From assembly GCA_021736335.1 (NCBI GenBank), contig JAIPGC010000008.1:1-34145 (forward strand): 34,145 nucleotides of DNA, given 5' to 3'. Under the pieces are notes generated by a model, which made no database searches, was not told where the DNA came from, and saw only the letters and a list, made by a program, of their open reading frames with translations. The position numbers and the translations under genes were made by a program. Source of the DNA: Acholeplasmataceae bacterium (lineage in GTDB: Bacteria > Bacillota_I > Bacilli_A > Acholeplasmatales > Acholeplasmataceae). Positions 17,298 to 25,672 of the stretch are shown here, piece after piece (position 1 is the stretch's first letter; each line of letters opens with the position of its first letter).

Positions 17298-17966
17298 ATG
17301 CCTGGATACAAATTAGCTATAGACGGACCAGCAGGATCAGGAAAAAGCACAATAAGTTCTCTAATCGCTAAAAAGTTGGGGTGGACGCACATTGATACGG
17401 GTGCGATGTATCGAGCAGTTACACTGCTTGCCATCGAACTCAAAATAGATTTACATGATGAAGCGTCATACCGTTTTTTAGAATCCGCACAAATCCATTA
17501 TGATTTTGATCGCATCTATATCAATGACAGAGATGTGACAGAAGCCATAAGAAGTGAGTCAGTAACTCAAAATGTTTCATTAGTATCAAGCTTTCCATAT
17601 GTTAGAAAACGTCTTGTTGAATTACAACAAAGCGCAGCTAAAAATGGGAATATTGTTATGGATGGAAGAGATATAGGGACTGTAGTATTACCCAATGCTG
17701 ATTTAAAAATATTCTTAACCGCCAATGTGGAAGAACGTGCAAAAAGACGGTATAAAGAAAATGTGAAAAAGGGCAAACAAGCTCAAATTTCACAAGTGAT
17801 AGAAGACATCGTCATAAGGGATCAGAAAGACTCAACACGAAAAGAATCACCTCTGCGTAAAGCAAGTGACGCTGTTGAATTAGATACGACTTTCTTAACC
17901 ATTGAAGAAGTGGTTAATAAAATTATAGAACTGACCGACAAAAAGGAGATCAATCATGGAGTTTAG
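17298..17966 (+). CDS. cmk: Cytidylate kinase
   Basis: 222 residues, standard for CMP/dCMP kinase, which recycles CMP to CDP for RNA, DNA and CDP-lipid synthesis. P-loop GPAGSGKST (9-17), then HIDTGAMYRAVT, the NMP-binding insert, VMDGRDIGTVVLPNADLKIFLTA, and the lid RRYKENVKKGK with DQKDSTRKESPL. The final 11 bases overlap the S1-repeat gene, whose ribosome site AAGGAG (17943-17948) lies inside cmk. B. subtilis has the same cmk-ypfD pair. Confidence 0.97.
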   Translation: MPGYKLAIDGPAGSGKSTISSLIAKKLGWTHIDTGAMYRAVTLLAIELKIDLHDEASYRFLESAQIHYDFDRIYINDRDVTEAIRSESVTQNVSLVSSFPYVRKRLVELQQSAAKNGNIVMDGRDIGTVVLPNADLKIFLTANVEERAKRRYKENVKKGKQAQISQVIEDIVIRDQKDSTRKESPLRKASDAVELDTTFLTIEEVVNKIIELTDKKEINHGV

Positions 17967-19362
17967 AATGTTGAAGGTGGGCCAAATCGTAGAAGGTACC
18001 GTCATCAAAGTAGAAGAAAACACAATTTATATCGACGTACAATACACCACAGAAGGTAAGATTCATCTGGACAATTACGATAAACCAGCACCTGAATCGT
18101 TTTTTGGCTTAGTCAAAGAAGGCCAAAAAGTTAAAGCAAGAGTTCAGAAAATAACTGATGATCCTGCTCAAATTCTATTATCTCGTTTACCTCTTTTGGT
18201 TGAAGAAAAGTTTGAAAAAATCCAAGCTTTAGTTGAATCAGGAGAAATTGTCAAAGCAAAAGTTAGACAAGTCCTTGAAAAAGGATTGGTCCTTTATTAT
18301 ATGGAAAATGAAGTGTTCTTGCCATATAGTCTTTTAGACTATGATTTGGTCAAAGATAAGGAATCTCTTAAGGGTAAAACTTTAGAAATTCAAATCATTG
18401 AAGCAACCATTAAAGGCAGAAGTAAACGTGTCGTAGCTTCAAGAAAAGCGATTTTTGAGAAAGAAAGACAAGAAGCATATGAACAACGTCTTCAAGCTAG
18501 ACAGATTGAACTTGACCAAATTAACACGGGTGATGTACTAAAAGGTGTTGTAGATAAGATTGAAGTTCACGCAGCTACAATTCGTTTTGATCATGTCGTT
18601 GGCTTACTCCGTATTTCTCAAGTTAGCCACTACCGTATTGATAAGATTGAAGATGTTTTGACATTAGGTCAGGAAATTGATGTCAAAGTCATTAAAAAAG
18701 AAGGTAATCGTCTTGATTTATCAATCAAAGCTTTACAAAAAACACCTTATGAAGAATTTTATGAAGCACATAAAGTCGGAGATCAAATTACCGGTACTGT
18801 TTTTCAAAAGCTTCCATTTGGTATTATTGTTGAAGTTGCTAAAGATGTTAGAGGATTACTCCATAAAAATGAATTTTCGTGGAATCCTAGTGACAACTAC
18901 GAGTCATATGTAAAAATTGGTGACGAAGTCACATTATCAATCATCCAATTAGATCCTAAAAAAGAACGTATTGCACTTTCTAAAAAAGCATCAGAAGATA
19001 ATCCATGGAAAAATGTTACCTTAAAACGTGGTGATGTTGTCGATGCAGTCGTACAAAGTGTTTCTAAAGAAGGTTTAGTTGTCATGGTTCAAGGTGTATT
19101 AGGTGACATTGAAGCTAAAGATTTATCCAATGAAAAAATTGGTAAACCTGAAGATTACTTTGCTGTCGGTGATACAGTAAATGCAGTCGTTACTGAAGCT
19201 AATAGAGACACATGGTCACTTAAGCTATCTATTCGCCGTGTGCTTGAAAAAGCTGAACGCGAATCGTTTGAACAATATTTAGAAGATGAAGATACAGAGA
19301 AGAATCCAACAATTGGAGACTTATTTGCTCACGACTTCAAAGAAAATAATAACAAAAAGTAG
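17956..19362 (+). CDS. rpsA: Ribosomal protein S1-like protein with five S1 (OB-fold) repeats
   Basis: 468 residues made almost entirely of S1 RNA-binding repeats: about 6-78, 96-165, 190-259, 273-345 and 356-428. The repeats at 190-259 and 273-345 are the most canonical ([22 protein letters not shown]). The tail ends [17 protein letters not shown]. The B. subtilis equivalent YpfD has four repeats and is annotated as an S1 homologue, though low-GC Firmicutes do not rely on S1 for initiation as E. coli does, so an mRNA-binding or decay-linked role is possible. ATG 17956 overlaps the end of cmk by 11 bases, indicating coupled translation. der follows 8 bases after the stop. Confidence 0.93.
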   Translation: MEFRMLKVGQIVEGTVIKVEENTIYIDVQYTTEGKIHLDNYDKPAPESFFGLVKEGQKVKARVQKITDDPAQILLSRLPLLVEEKFEKIQALVESGEIVKAKVRQVLEKGLVLYYMENEVFLPYSLLDYDLVKDKESLKGKTLEIQIIEATIKGRSKRVVASRKAIFEKERQEAYEQRLQARQIELDQINTGDVLKGVVDKIEVHAATIRFDHVVGLLRISQVSHYRIDKIEDVLTLGQEIDVKVIKKEGNRLDLSIKALQKTPYEEFYEAHKVGDQITGTVFQKLPFGIIVEVAKDVRGLLHKNEFSWNPSDNYESYVKIGDEVTLSIIQLDPKKERIALSKKASEDNPWKNVTLKRGDVVDAVVQSVSKEGLVVMVQGVLGDIEAKDLSNEKIGKPEDYFAVGDTVNAVVTEANRDTWSLKLSIRRVLEKAERESFEQYLEDEDTEKNPTIGDLFAHDFKENNNKK

Positions 19363-19370
19363 GTTTTATT

Positions 19371-20675
19371 ATGCCTTATAAAGTGGCAATTGTCGGCAGA
19401 CCAAATGTTGGGAAGTCTAGCCTGTTCAACCGACTTGTTGGAGCTAGATTATCGATTACCGATGATGAAGCAGGTGTGACGAGAGATCGTCTCTATGCAC
19501 AAGCCGAATGGTTGACGAAGAACTTCAGAGTCATAGATACTGGGGGCATCGACATTGGCGATGCTCCTTTTTTAAACCAAATCAAAGCGCAAGCACAAAT
19601 AGCGATGGATGAAGCAGATGTCGTTGTTTTTGTCGTTGATGGAAAAACGGGACTTGTCGATGCTGATTATTATATTGCAAAATTATTGTATAAATCAGAT
19701 AAACCAGTTATACTTGCAGTAAATAAAATAGATGATGTCAATCAAATACAAAACATTTATGAGTTTTATGCTCTAGGATTGGGTGAACCAGTAGCTATTA
19801 GTAGTCATCATGGTATTGGCATCGGTGACTTATTGGATCAAATCATATCAAATTTCACTGAAGAAGATAAGCCCTATGATGAAGATGTGATTAATTTCTG
19901 TGTGGTCGGTAGACCAAATGTTGGCAAATCATCATTGGTCAACACAATTCTTGGAGAAGAACGTGTCATTGTATCAGAGATTTCAGGGACAACTAGAGAT
20001 GCAATCGATACACAATTTAAAAAAGATAAAAAACAATATGTTGTTATTGATACTGCTGGTATTAAAAAACGCGGGAAAATATATGAGAATACTGATAAAT
20101 ATAGTGTTTTAAGAGCACTTTCAGCGTTAGAAAGATCTGACGTTGCATTACTTGTTTTAGACGGTGAAGAGGGTTTTATCGAACAAGATAAGCATGTTGC
20201 AGGTTATATATCCGATTATAACAAAGCTGTGGTAATCGTCGTCAACAAATGGGATGCCATTGAAAAAGATGATAAAACCATGAAAAAAATGGAAGAAAAA
20301 ATTAGAGAAGAATTCAAGTTCTTAGATTATGCTCAAATCGTTTTTATTTCAGCAAAATATAATGAAAGAGTACATACCATTTTTCCAGCAATCAACCTGG
20401 CTTATGAAAACTATCATAAAGAAGTTCAAACAAGCATCATTAATGACTTGATTCAAGATGCGGTAGCAATGAATCCTACACCTATCTTTAATCATGGTAA
20501 AGCATCATTTAATTATGTCACTCAGGTTGCTATTAAACCACCTACATTTGCACTGTTTGTAAATAATCCTGATTTTGTGCATTTTAGTTATCTTAGATAT
20601 TTGAATAATCAAGTAAGAGAGGCCATTGATTTTACAGGAACACCTATTAAATTACTCTTAAGAAAGAAGGCATAA
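19371..20675 (+). CDS. der: Ribosome-assembly GTPase Der (EngA)
   Basis: 434 residues with the unique tandem GTPase layout of Der, required for 50S assembly. GTPase 1 has GRPNVGKSS (8-16), DTGG and NKID; GTPase 2 has GRPNVGKSS (180-188), [10 protein letters not shown] and NKWD. A KH-like C-terminal domain spans about 350-434. The ribosome site is weak (TAGGTT), so translation probably depends on the upstream S1-like gene. Order cmk-S1-der-gpsA-hup is the Bacillus order. Confidence 0.98.
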   Translation: MPYKVAIVGRPNVGKSSLFNRLVGARLSITDDEAGVTRDRLYAQAEWLTKNFRVIDTGGIDIGDAPFLNQIKAQAQIAMDEADVVVFVVDGKTGLVDADYYIAKLLYKSDKPVILAVNKIDDVNQIQNIYEFYALGLGEPVAISSHHGIGIGDLLDQIISNFTEEDKPYDEDVINFCVVGRPNVGKSSLVNTILGEERVIVSEISGTTRDAIDTQFKKDKKQYVVIDTAGIKKRGKIYENTDKYSVLRALSALERSDVALLVLDGEEGFIEQDKHVAGYISDYNKAVVIVVNKWDAIEKDDKTMKKMEEKIREEFKFLDYAQIVFISAKYNERVHTIFPAINLAYENYHKEVQTSIINDLIQDAVAMNPTPIFNHGKASFNYVTQVAIKPPTFALFVNNPDFVHFSYLRYLNNQVREAIDFTGTPIKLLLRKKA

Positions 20676-20677
20676 TT

Positions 20678-21673
20678 ATGAAACTAGGTATCATTGGTGG
20701 AGGAGCGTGGGGAACGACACTCGGTCAAACACTGATTGATAATGGACATGAAGTATTAATTTATGATTTTAATATTCATGCTGTTAATAAAATCAATCAA
20801 CATTTACATCCTTTTTTTGATACAGTACTTCCTGAATCAGAAAAGGCTACAAGTAATTTAAAAGATGTCATTGACTTTGCTAATTATTATATTTTAAGTG
20901 TGCCAACTAAAGCAGTTCGCTCAGTTTTAAAAGAGATGAATGCACTCATCAATAAGAAATCAACTTTTATTAATGTATCAAAAGGTATTGAACCAGAAAC
21001 ATTAAAAAGAGTTAGTGAAATAGTAGAAGAAGAAATTTCTAAAGAACATTTGAACGGATTTGTTGTCTTAACTGGACCCTCACATGCTGAAGAAGTCATT
21101 ATTAGACAATTAACACTTCTTGTAAGTTCCAGCAAGGATCTTGGTCTCGCTCAGGAAGTTCAAAAGATATTTTCAAATGATCAATATCTGCGTGTTTATA
21201 CCTCAACTGATTTAATAGGATGTGAATTTGGTGGGGCAGTCAAAAATGCAATTGCTGTCATTTCTGGTGCTTGCACAGGTATGGGTCTAGGTGAAAACGC
21301 TAGAGCTGCAGTTATAACAAGAGGCATCATTGAAATCGTTCGTGTCGTTGAGATGATGGGTGGAAAAAGGGATACTGCATTTGGTTTAACTGGTATAGGT
21401 GACCTGATTGTAACGGCTTCTTCAGAGAATTCAAGAAACTTTAAAGCAGGTAAAAAAATAGGTCAAGGTATGCCTATTGATCAAATTTATGCTGAACAAA
21501 AACAAACTATTGAAGGTATCAGAACGATTGAAGCACTTCATCAATTATCCAAGGTTTATCATATTGATTTACCAATGATCAATGTCGCTTATGAGATCAT
21601 ACAAAATAAGTTAACTGTAGAAGAAGCACTCCCAAAATTGCTCTCTCGTGACCTAAAGAGCGAAGATTTTTAA
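20678..21673 (+). CDS. gpsA: Glycerol-3-phosphate dehydrogenase [NAD(P)+]
   Basis: 331 residues. It reduces dihydroxyacetone phosphate to sn-glycerol-3-phosphate for phospholipid synthesis. The N-terminal Rossmann domain begins with GGGAWGTTLGQ (7-17). LTGPSHAEEV and FGGAVKNAIAVISG contain substrate-binding and catalytic lysine positions of the family; FGLTGIGDLIVTASSENSRN is the C-terminal signature. It starts 2 bases after the der stop. Confidence 0.97.
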   Translation: MKLGIIGGGAWGTTLGQTLIDNGHEVLIYDFNIHAVNKINQHLHPFFDTVLPESEKATSNLKDVIDFANYYILSVPTKAVRSVLKEMNALINKKSTFINVSKGIEPETLKRVSEIVEEEISKEHLNGFVVLTGPSHAEEVIIRQLTLLVSSSKDLGLAQEVQKIFSNDQYLRVYTSTDLIGCEFGGAVKNAIAVISGACTGMGLGENARAAVITRGIIEIVRVVEMMGGKRDTAFGLTGIGDLIVTASSENSRNFKAGKKIGQGMPIDQIYAEQKQTIEGIRTIEALHQLSKVYHIDLPMINVAYEIIQNKLTVEEALPKLLSRDLKSEDF

Positions 21674-21690
21674 TAAAAATGCTTTATTAA
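21670..21690 (+). terminator. Weak AT-only hairpin after gpsA
   Basis: TTAATAAA (21670-21677) / TTTATTAA (21683-21690) surrounds the gpsA stop. There is no T tract after it, so termination strength is doubtful. Confidence 0.3.
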
Positions 21691-21722
21691 GCCAACAAAT
21701 CATTATTTTATCGTCTAATTGA

Positions 21723-21751
21723 TTGATATAAATACATTTATTTGGTATAAT
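21723..21751 (+). promoter_or_regulatory. Strong sigma-A promoter for hup
   Basis: TTGATA (21723-21728), 17-base spacer, TATAAT (21746-21751) with an extended TGG just before the -10. It is the best promoter in the window, which fits a highly expressed nucleoid protein. Confidence 0.85.
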
Positions 21752-21775
21752 ATAATCACTTTAAGGAGGTAAAAA

Positions 21776-22051
21776 ATGAATAAAACAGAATTAATTGCAA
21801 TCATTGCAAACAGAGCTCAAGTTACTCAGAAAGTTGCAGAAGATGTCCTTAAATCATTTACGGACACTGTATCTGAAACATTAGGTAGACGTGGTGAAAA
21901 AGTTGTTGTTACTGGATTCGGCACATTTGAAGTCAGAAATCGTGTGAAGAGAACCGGAAAGAACCCAAGAACAGGTGAACTTATTACTGTCCCTGAACAA
22001 AAATCACCAGCATTTAGAGCAGGAAAATTACTCAAAGAAGCAGTAAAATAA
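21776..22051 (+). CDS. hup: DNA-binding protein HU
   Basis: 91 residues, the standard HU size. HU bends and compacts DNA as a dimer. It starts MNKTELIAIIANRAQVTQK, with GFGTFEVRNR (the saddle) and the DNA-inserting arm RTGKNPRTGELITVPEQKSP containing the conserved proline-bearing beta arm. AAGGAGGT (21763-21770) gives an optimal ribosome site. It is monocistronic, between its own promoter and terminator. Confidence 0.98.
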   Translation: MNKTELIAIIANRAQVTQKVAEDVLKSFTDTVSETLGRRGEKVVVTGFGTFEVRNRVKRTGKNPRTGELITVPEQKSPAFRAGKLLKEAVK

Positions 22052-22063
22052 TAAAAAAATTGA

Positions 22064-22092
22064 CACTTATCCACGGATAAGTGCTTTTTTTT
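22064..22092 (+). terminator. Terminator after hup
   Basis: CACTTATC (22064-22071) / GATAAGTG (22076-22083) with a CACG loop, followed by C and eight T. Confidence 0.9.
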
Positions 22093-22112
22093 CCCACAAA
22101 TATTGTGGAAAA
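22068..22112. promoter_or_regulatory. Cluster of DnaA-box-like 9-mers in the hup 3' region
   Basis: TTATCCACG at 22068-22076 (8 of 9 to TTATCCACA), TTTCCCACA at 22090-22098 (7 of 9) and, on the minus strand, TTTTCCACA at 22112-22104 (8 of 9). The first lies in the terminator stem, so part of the similarity may be incidental. CCACAA/TTGTGG (22094-22108) is also an inverted repeat. Confidence 0.3.
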
Positions 22113-22163
22113 GTTATTATAATTCTTATGATAATATTAAGTTAGAAGGTGGTGATTGACGAG

Positions 22164-23126
22164 ATGAGCATTTTCTTGAAAGCTACTGAAAACGATATAG
22201 AATATGTAAAACTTCATTTTACCCATTTAGAAATGGTTGATGAAAAAAAGAAAAGTCTTCTCCATTATGCAGTACTCGGCAGTGCTATGGATGTAATCCA
22301 TTATTTATTAGATCAGGATATCAATGTCAACATGACAGACCAACACGGTGAAACGCCTCTTTTTGACTGTGCAAGAAAAGGGAAACTTGAAATCGCAAAA
22401 CTTCTTATTACGCGGTTTGCATCAGTCAATGTCGAAAATAGACAAGGTGAGCTTCCTATCCATTTTGCAGCCCATAAAGGTGATATGGATATGATTAAGC
22501 TTTTGATTGAATCTGGATCATACCTCAATAAAAAAACAGTAGAGGATAAACTTCCTGTTCATTATGCGATTGCAGGTGGGCGTGTGGATGTTATTTCATT
22601 CCTACTTAAAGAAAGTAAACAAAATTGGTTTATCAAGGATAGTTATGGCAACACTTTGATGCATCATGCAACAAAGACATCAAGCGTTCAGGTTCTAGAT
22701 TTATTGTTAAATCAGAATTTGGATCCAAATGCACTGAATGATCAATTTGAAACACCAATATTCAATGCAGTTAGATTTGGAACGATTGAAACCTTAAGAT
22801 TATTATTAGCAAGTGATGCATATATTGACATCCATAATCGTAGATTTGAATCTCCAATTGATACAGCGATGATTTTTGACAAAGAAGATATTTTGAAGTA
22901 TTTACAGGAGTATATGATTACGCCTAAATATGAAAGATTGGTTCAAAAACAAGCTTTAGCTTTAGCAGTTTTAAATAGGGATCATGTTTATCTTCGTAAA
23001 TTAATCGAAAGAGATATTCCAATGAAAAAGGATCGCTTGCAAAAGACAGCGATGGATTATGCAAAGGAATATAATTTAGCACTTTGTATTGGATTACTAA
23101 GAAATATTGAAGTTAACGGAAACTAA
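22164..23126 (+). CDS. Ankyrin-repeat protein
   Basis: 320 residues, cytosolic, built from about seven to eight ankyrin repeats of about 33 residues. Clear units include KSLLHYAVLGSAMDVIHYLL, HGETPLFDCARKGKLEIAKL, QGELPIHFAAHKGDMDMIKL, EDKLPVHYAIAGGRVDVISF, YGNTLMHHATKTSSVQVLDL and FETPIFNAVRFGTIETLRLL. The C-terminal 70 residues have more divergent repeats (LALAVLNRDHVYLRKLI). Ankyrin arrays bind protein partners; there is no catalytic domain, signal peptide or membrane segment. ATG 22164 follows AAGGTGGTGAT (22146-22156), nearly a perfect anti-16S match; two GTG codons within that site are less likely starts. It has its own terminator. The partner is unknown. Confidence 0.88.
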   Translation: MSIFLKATENDIEYVKLHFTHLEMVDEKKKSLLHYAVLGSAMDVIHYLLDQDINVNMTDQHGETPLFDCARKGKLEIAKLLITRFASVNVENRQGELPIHFAAHKGDMDMIKLLIESGSYLNKKTVEDKLPVHYAIAGGRVDVISFLLKESKQNWFIKDSYGNTLMHHATKTSSVQVLDLLLNQNLDPNALNDQFETPIFNAVRFGTIETLRLLLASDAYIDIHNRRFESPIDTAMIFDKEDILKYLQEYMITPKYERLVQKQALALAVLNRDHVYLRKLIERDIPMKKDRLQKTAMDYAKEYNLALCIGLLRNIEVNGN

Positions 23127-23148
23127 AAAAAAGATAAGTATAAAATGG

Positions 23149-23180
23149 ATGCACGCTATCAATTGATACGTGCATTTTTT
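23149..23180 (+). terminator. Terminator after the ankyrin gene
   Basis: ATGCACG (23149-23155) / CGTGCAT (23169-23175) enclosing a second palindrome TATCAATTGATA, then a T run to 23180. Confidence 0.88.
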
Positions 23181-23209
23181 ATTTTCTACTATCATATGTT
23201 AACTTAATC

Positions 23210-23237
23210 TTGACACAATGTTATAATGTGATATAAT
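23210..23237 (+). promoter_or_regulatory. Sigma-A promoter for the exporter/HAD fusion
   Basis: TTGACA (23210-23215), consensus, 16-base spacer, TATAAT (23232-23237), consensus. It predicts a leader of about 90 bases before ATG 23337. Confidence 0.8.
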
Positions 23238-23259
23238 TTTGTCGAACTGACATGATATC

Positions 23260-23329
23260 AAGGAATATATTAACAAAACTTTCCTTTAGACAAGCATTTT
23301 ATGTTTGTCTTTTTCATTGGTTAAAGGAG
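23260..23329 (+). promoter_or_regulatory. Structured leader with possible attenuator and Shine-Dalgarno switch
   Basis: The stretch TTTCCTTT (23280-23287) can pair either with upstream AAGGAA (23260-23265) or with the Shine-Dalgarno AAAGGA (23323-23328). In between, AGACAAGC (23288-23295) and GTTTGTCT (23303-23310) form a hairpin followed by T, which looks like an intrinsic terminator placed after the promoter and before the gene. I cannot match it to a known riboswitch class. Confidence 0.45.
23288..23314 (+). terminator. Possible leader terminator (attenuator)
   Basis: 8-bp stem with one G-T pair, 7-base loop (ATTTTAT), then TTTT interrupted by C. The T tract is short, so strength is moderate. 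Confidence 0.5.
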
Positions 23330-23336
23330 TGCTCAC

Positions 23337-24737
23337 ATGCCTAAAATCGGACTTAGAAATATTAAAACAGCGATAGCTTTGGCAATTGTAATGCTTATCA
23401 ATTTATTACTGACCATCATTAATCCTGAATTTGCTAATTCCTGGTATTCACCATTTTTTGCAGGGATTGCTGCTGCATACTCGATGCAGAGCAAGCAATC
23501 ATCTAGTTTTAAATTAGCTCAAATACGTTCATTTGGATCTTTGATAGGTGGAACTACAGGTATGATTCTCATTTTGCTATATGAGGCATTTTTAAGTGAA
23601 ATCCTCATTGCATCATATGGTGAAATTTGGAATTTGGCAATATTATATGCAATCGTTGGTTTACTTGTCATTCCCCTGATATACTTTTTAGTAACAACTC
23701 AAAAAACTGATTTTATCTTTGTTGCTCTTCTAACTTATTTGAGTGTGACAATTAGCTCTAGAAATTTTTTACCAGTCACTGTATTTGCAGTTAATAGAAT
23801 GGCATCAACAATCATTGGTGTATTGATTACACTATTTGTAAATCATTTTGATCTAAGATTTCATAAGAATAAAAACATATTGTTTGTCACAGGACTTGAT
23901 GGAACCATTTTAAATCACCAAAAACAATTGACGAGTTTCACAAAGTACAAACTAAATCAGTTAATTGAAAAAGGAGCCAATATTACCATTTCAACAACGA
24001 GAACCCCAGCATCACTGACACAAATATTAAAAGATGTTGAATTCACTTTACCGTTAATGATTATGAATGGATCAGTTGTATTTGATTTAAACAATGAATC
24101 TTATCATCATATTAAGACCATATCCAAACATGCACGACAAGGACTAGATACATTGTTAGAAAAAGAAGATAAGAATGCATTTGTCTATAATATCACTGAG
24201 GGTATGCTATCCATATATCACCACCCATTTAAAAATGAGGGTGAGAAGAAATTCTTTGATGAAAGAAAACACGATTATTTTCAAAATCATATCAAAGGAA
24301 AACTTTCTCAGGACGATGATGCAGTCTTTTATATCATCATTGATAGAATTGATGAAATCAAAAGAATGGAAAGCAAAATCAAAAACTCCACATTTTATAA
24401 AGATATAACCATCAATATCTATCCTTATGATTTATTACCACGCTATTACTTCCTAAAAATAAACAGTATTAATGCATCAAAAGCTATTGCACTCAAAGAG
24501 TTTTTATCCACCCATCAAGAAGACACAGTCATTTCTGTGGGCAGCAAATCATTTGATATTCCGATGATGAAATCATCTGATTTTGCTTATGCTACTGCAA
24601 GTGCTGATGAAGAAGTCAAAGCAATAGCTCATCATGTTTTTGAGGTTGATGATCCGGATGTCATCATGAAAGAGTTTCAAAAATTGTTCTATCATAAGAA
24701 TGTAAAACAATATTTAGAAAAGAAAAAAGTCGTTTAG
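23337..24737 (+). CDS. ArAE/FUSC-like membrane domain fused to a degenerate Cof-type HAD domain
   Basis: 466 residues in two parts. Residues 1-172 have about six membrane helices (about 10-28, 38-50, 66-85, 97-118, 127-143 and 150-169) with the MPKIGLRNIKTAIA start typical of aromatic-acid-exporter/FUSC-like domains. Residues 178-460 follow the Cof/HAD-IIB plan: VTGLDGTILN (184-193), ITISTTRTP, LMIMNGSVVFD, and ISVGSKSFDIPMM (399-411). Both catalytic sites are altered: the nucleophile Asp of D-x-D-G-T is G186, and the metal-binding GDxxND reads G402-S-K-S-F-D407. The HAD part is therefore probably a non-enzymatic sensor or scaffold. The gene is monocistronic, with a consensus promoter, a structured leader, AAAGGAG (23323-23329), and a terminator shared with the convergent gene. 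Transport substrate unknown. Confidence 0.82.
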   Translation: MPKIGLRNIKTAIALAIVMLINLLLTIINPEFANSWYSPFFAGIAAAYSMQSKQSSSFKLAQIRSFGSLIGGTTGMILILLYEAFLSEILIASYGEIWNLAILYAIVGLLVIPLIYFLVTTQKTDFIFVALLTYLSVTISSRNFLPVTVFAVNRMASTIIGVLITLFVNHFDLRFHKNKNILFVTGLDGTILNHQKQLTSFTKYKLNQLIEKGANITISTTRTPASLTQILKDVEFTLPLMIMNGSVVFDLNNESYHHIKTISKHARQGLDTLLEKEDKNAFVYNITEGMLSIYHHPFKNEGEKKFFDERKHDYFQNHIKGKLSQDDDAVFYIIIDRIDEIKRMESKIKNSTFYKDITINIYPYDLLPRYYFLKINSINASKAIALKEFLSTHQEDTVISVGSKSFDIPMMKSSDFAYATASADEEVKAIAHHVFEVDDPDVIMKEFQKLFYHKNVKQYLEKKKVV

Positions 24738-24745
24738 ACTTTTTT
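24723..24745. terminator. Bidirectional terminator containing both stop codons
   Basis: AAAAAAGTC (24723-24731), GTTTA loop, GACTTTTTT (24737-24745). The plus-strand TAG (24735-24737) and minus-strand TAA (24736-24734) overlap in the loop. Confidence 0.88.
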
Positions 24746-25657
24746 ATTTTTTTCTGAGATGTAGTTTTTAAAAAATAACTTTGGTTGTCTCTTAACATCC
24801 ATAATCCCCCAATGTTTTTCAGGTTCATTTGGATTGCTTGAGCCCTTCCAGGGTTCATCAAAAGCTTCAAAGACGAACATAGTGATTTTATTTTTGTTAC
24901 TCCAGTCAAAAACTTGTGTCAAATACTCTTTTTGACCAGCTTCATTTGCTTCAGCTTGATTCATTTTATCATCTGCACATGTCGTCCAACCATATTCAGT
25001 AAAAATGATTTGTTTATTTGGATATGCCTTCTGATTTTTTTCATAATCAGAAACTGTTGCTTCAAATGCCTTGTCTAGTGGAACTCTAATCCAAAGAGGA
25101 TAAGAGTGAATACTAATAAAATCAACTTCTTTTGCTATTTCTTTTCCATTTTTTAACCAATAGAAAGCTCCTTCACAAAAAGTGACAGGACAATTTAACT
25201 TTGACTTTAAATATTTAGCATGAGCCGCAATTGTCTCTGGAGCAACAAGATTATGATGCCATTCAGAAGTGCACTCATTACCCACAGCTGCTGCAAGAAC
25301 TATCTTAGGATATTTATTAACTAAAGACGCTAAAAGATCTAATTGCTCATAATTTTTGACTTTATTAACAGCAATTTCCTCATCAGAATGCAATCCGCCC
25401 CAAGAGCAATTTGGATTAGAAATTTCTCCTCCTGGTTCTACACCTATCATAACTTTAAGAGGTATATGGTTTTCTTCAATGACCTGAAGCACTGTTTGTG
25501 CATGTTGATATGGATCATACATTCTAATATAATCAAAATGCTTAGATAGTAATTTTAAATCAAATAAAACTTCTTCATAGCTAGGATAAACATGTGAACC
25601 AGGGCTTTGGTTTTCCCTATAGCCAGAATAACAAACTGCTTTACCAAATGGTATCAT
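24734..25657 (-). CDS. GH17-like glycoside hydrolase (beta-1,3-glucanase type), no signal peptide
   Basis: 307 residues with the look of a TIM-barrel clan GH-A enzyme, closest by eye to GH17 glucan hydrolases: KHFDYIRMYDPY early in the barrel, acid/base E128 in AAAVGNECT, SIHSYPLW, and nucleophile E221 in IIFTEYGWTT (compare S-E-T-G-W in GH17). The late run FEAFDEPWKG also recalls this family. No signal peptide, lipobox or membrane helix is visible, so it is cytosolic or exported by another route. GAGGAG (25666-25671 on the plus map) supports ATG 25657. Only 15 bases separate it from the CPBP protease gene upstream, so the two are co-transcribed. Another clan GH-A family is possible. Confidence 0.65.
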   Translation of the reverse strand: MIPFGKAVCYSGYRENQSPGSHVYPSYEEVLFDLKLLSKHFDYIRMYDPYQHAQTVLQVIEENHIPLKVMIGVEPGGEISNPNCSWGGLHSDEEIAVNKVKNYEQLDLLASLVNKYPKIVLAAAVGNECTSEWHHNLVAPETIAAHAKYLKSKLNCPVTFCEGAFYWLKNGKEIAKEVDFISIHSYPLWIRVPLDKAFEATVSDYEKNQKAYPNKQIIFTEYGWTTCADDKMNQAEANEAGQKEYLTQVFDWSNKNKITMFVFEAFDEPWKGSSNPNEPEKHWGIMDVKRQPKLFFKNYISEKNKKV

Positions 25658-25672
25658 ATAAAAATCTCCTCG

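Noticed and set aside
23149-23180. Long inverted repeat considered as a mobile-element end
   Set aside because: It is followed by a T run and follows a gene stop closely, and no transposase or target duplication is visible; it is a terminator.
23238-23336. Match to known riboswitch classes (preQ1, fluoride, guanidine and others)
   Set aside because: I see alternative pairing but not the conserved core bases of any class I know, so no class name is given.
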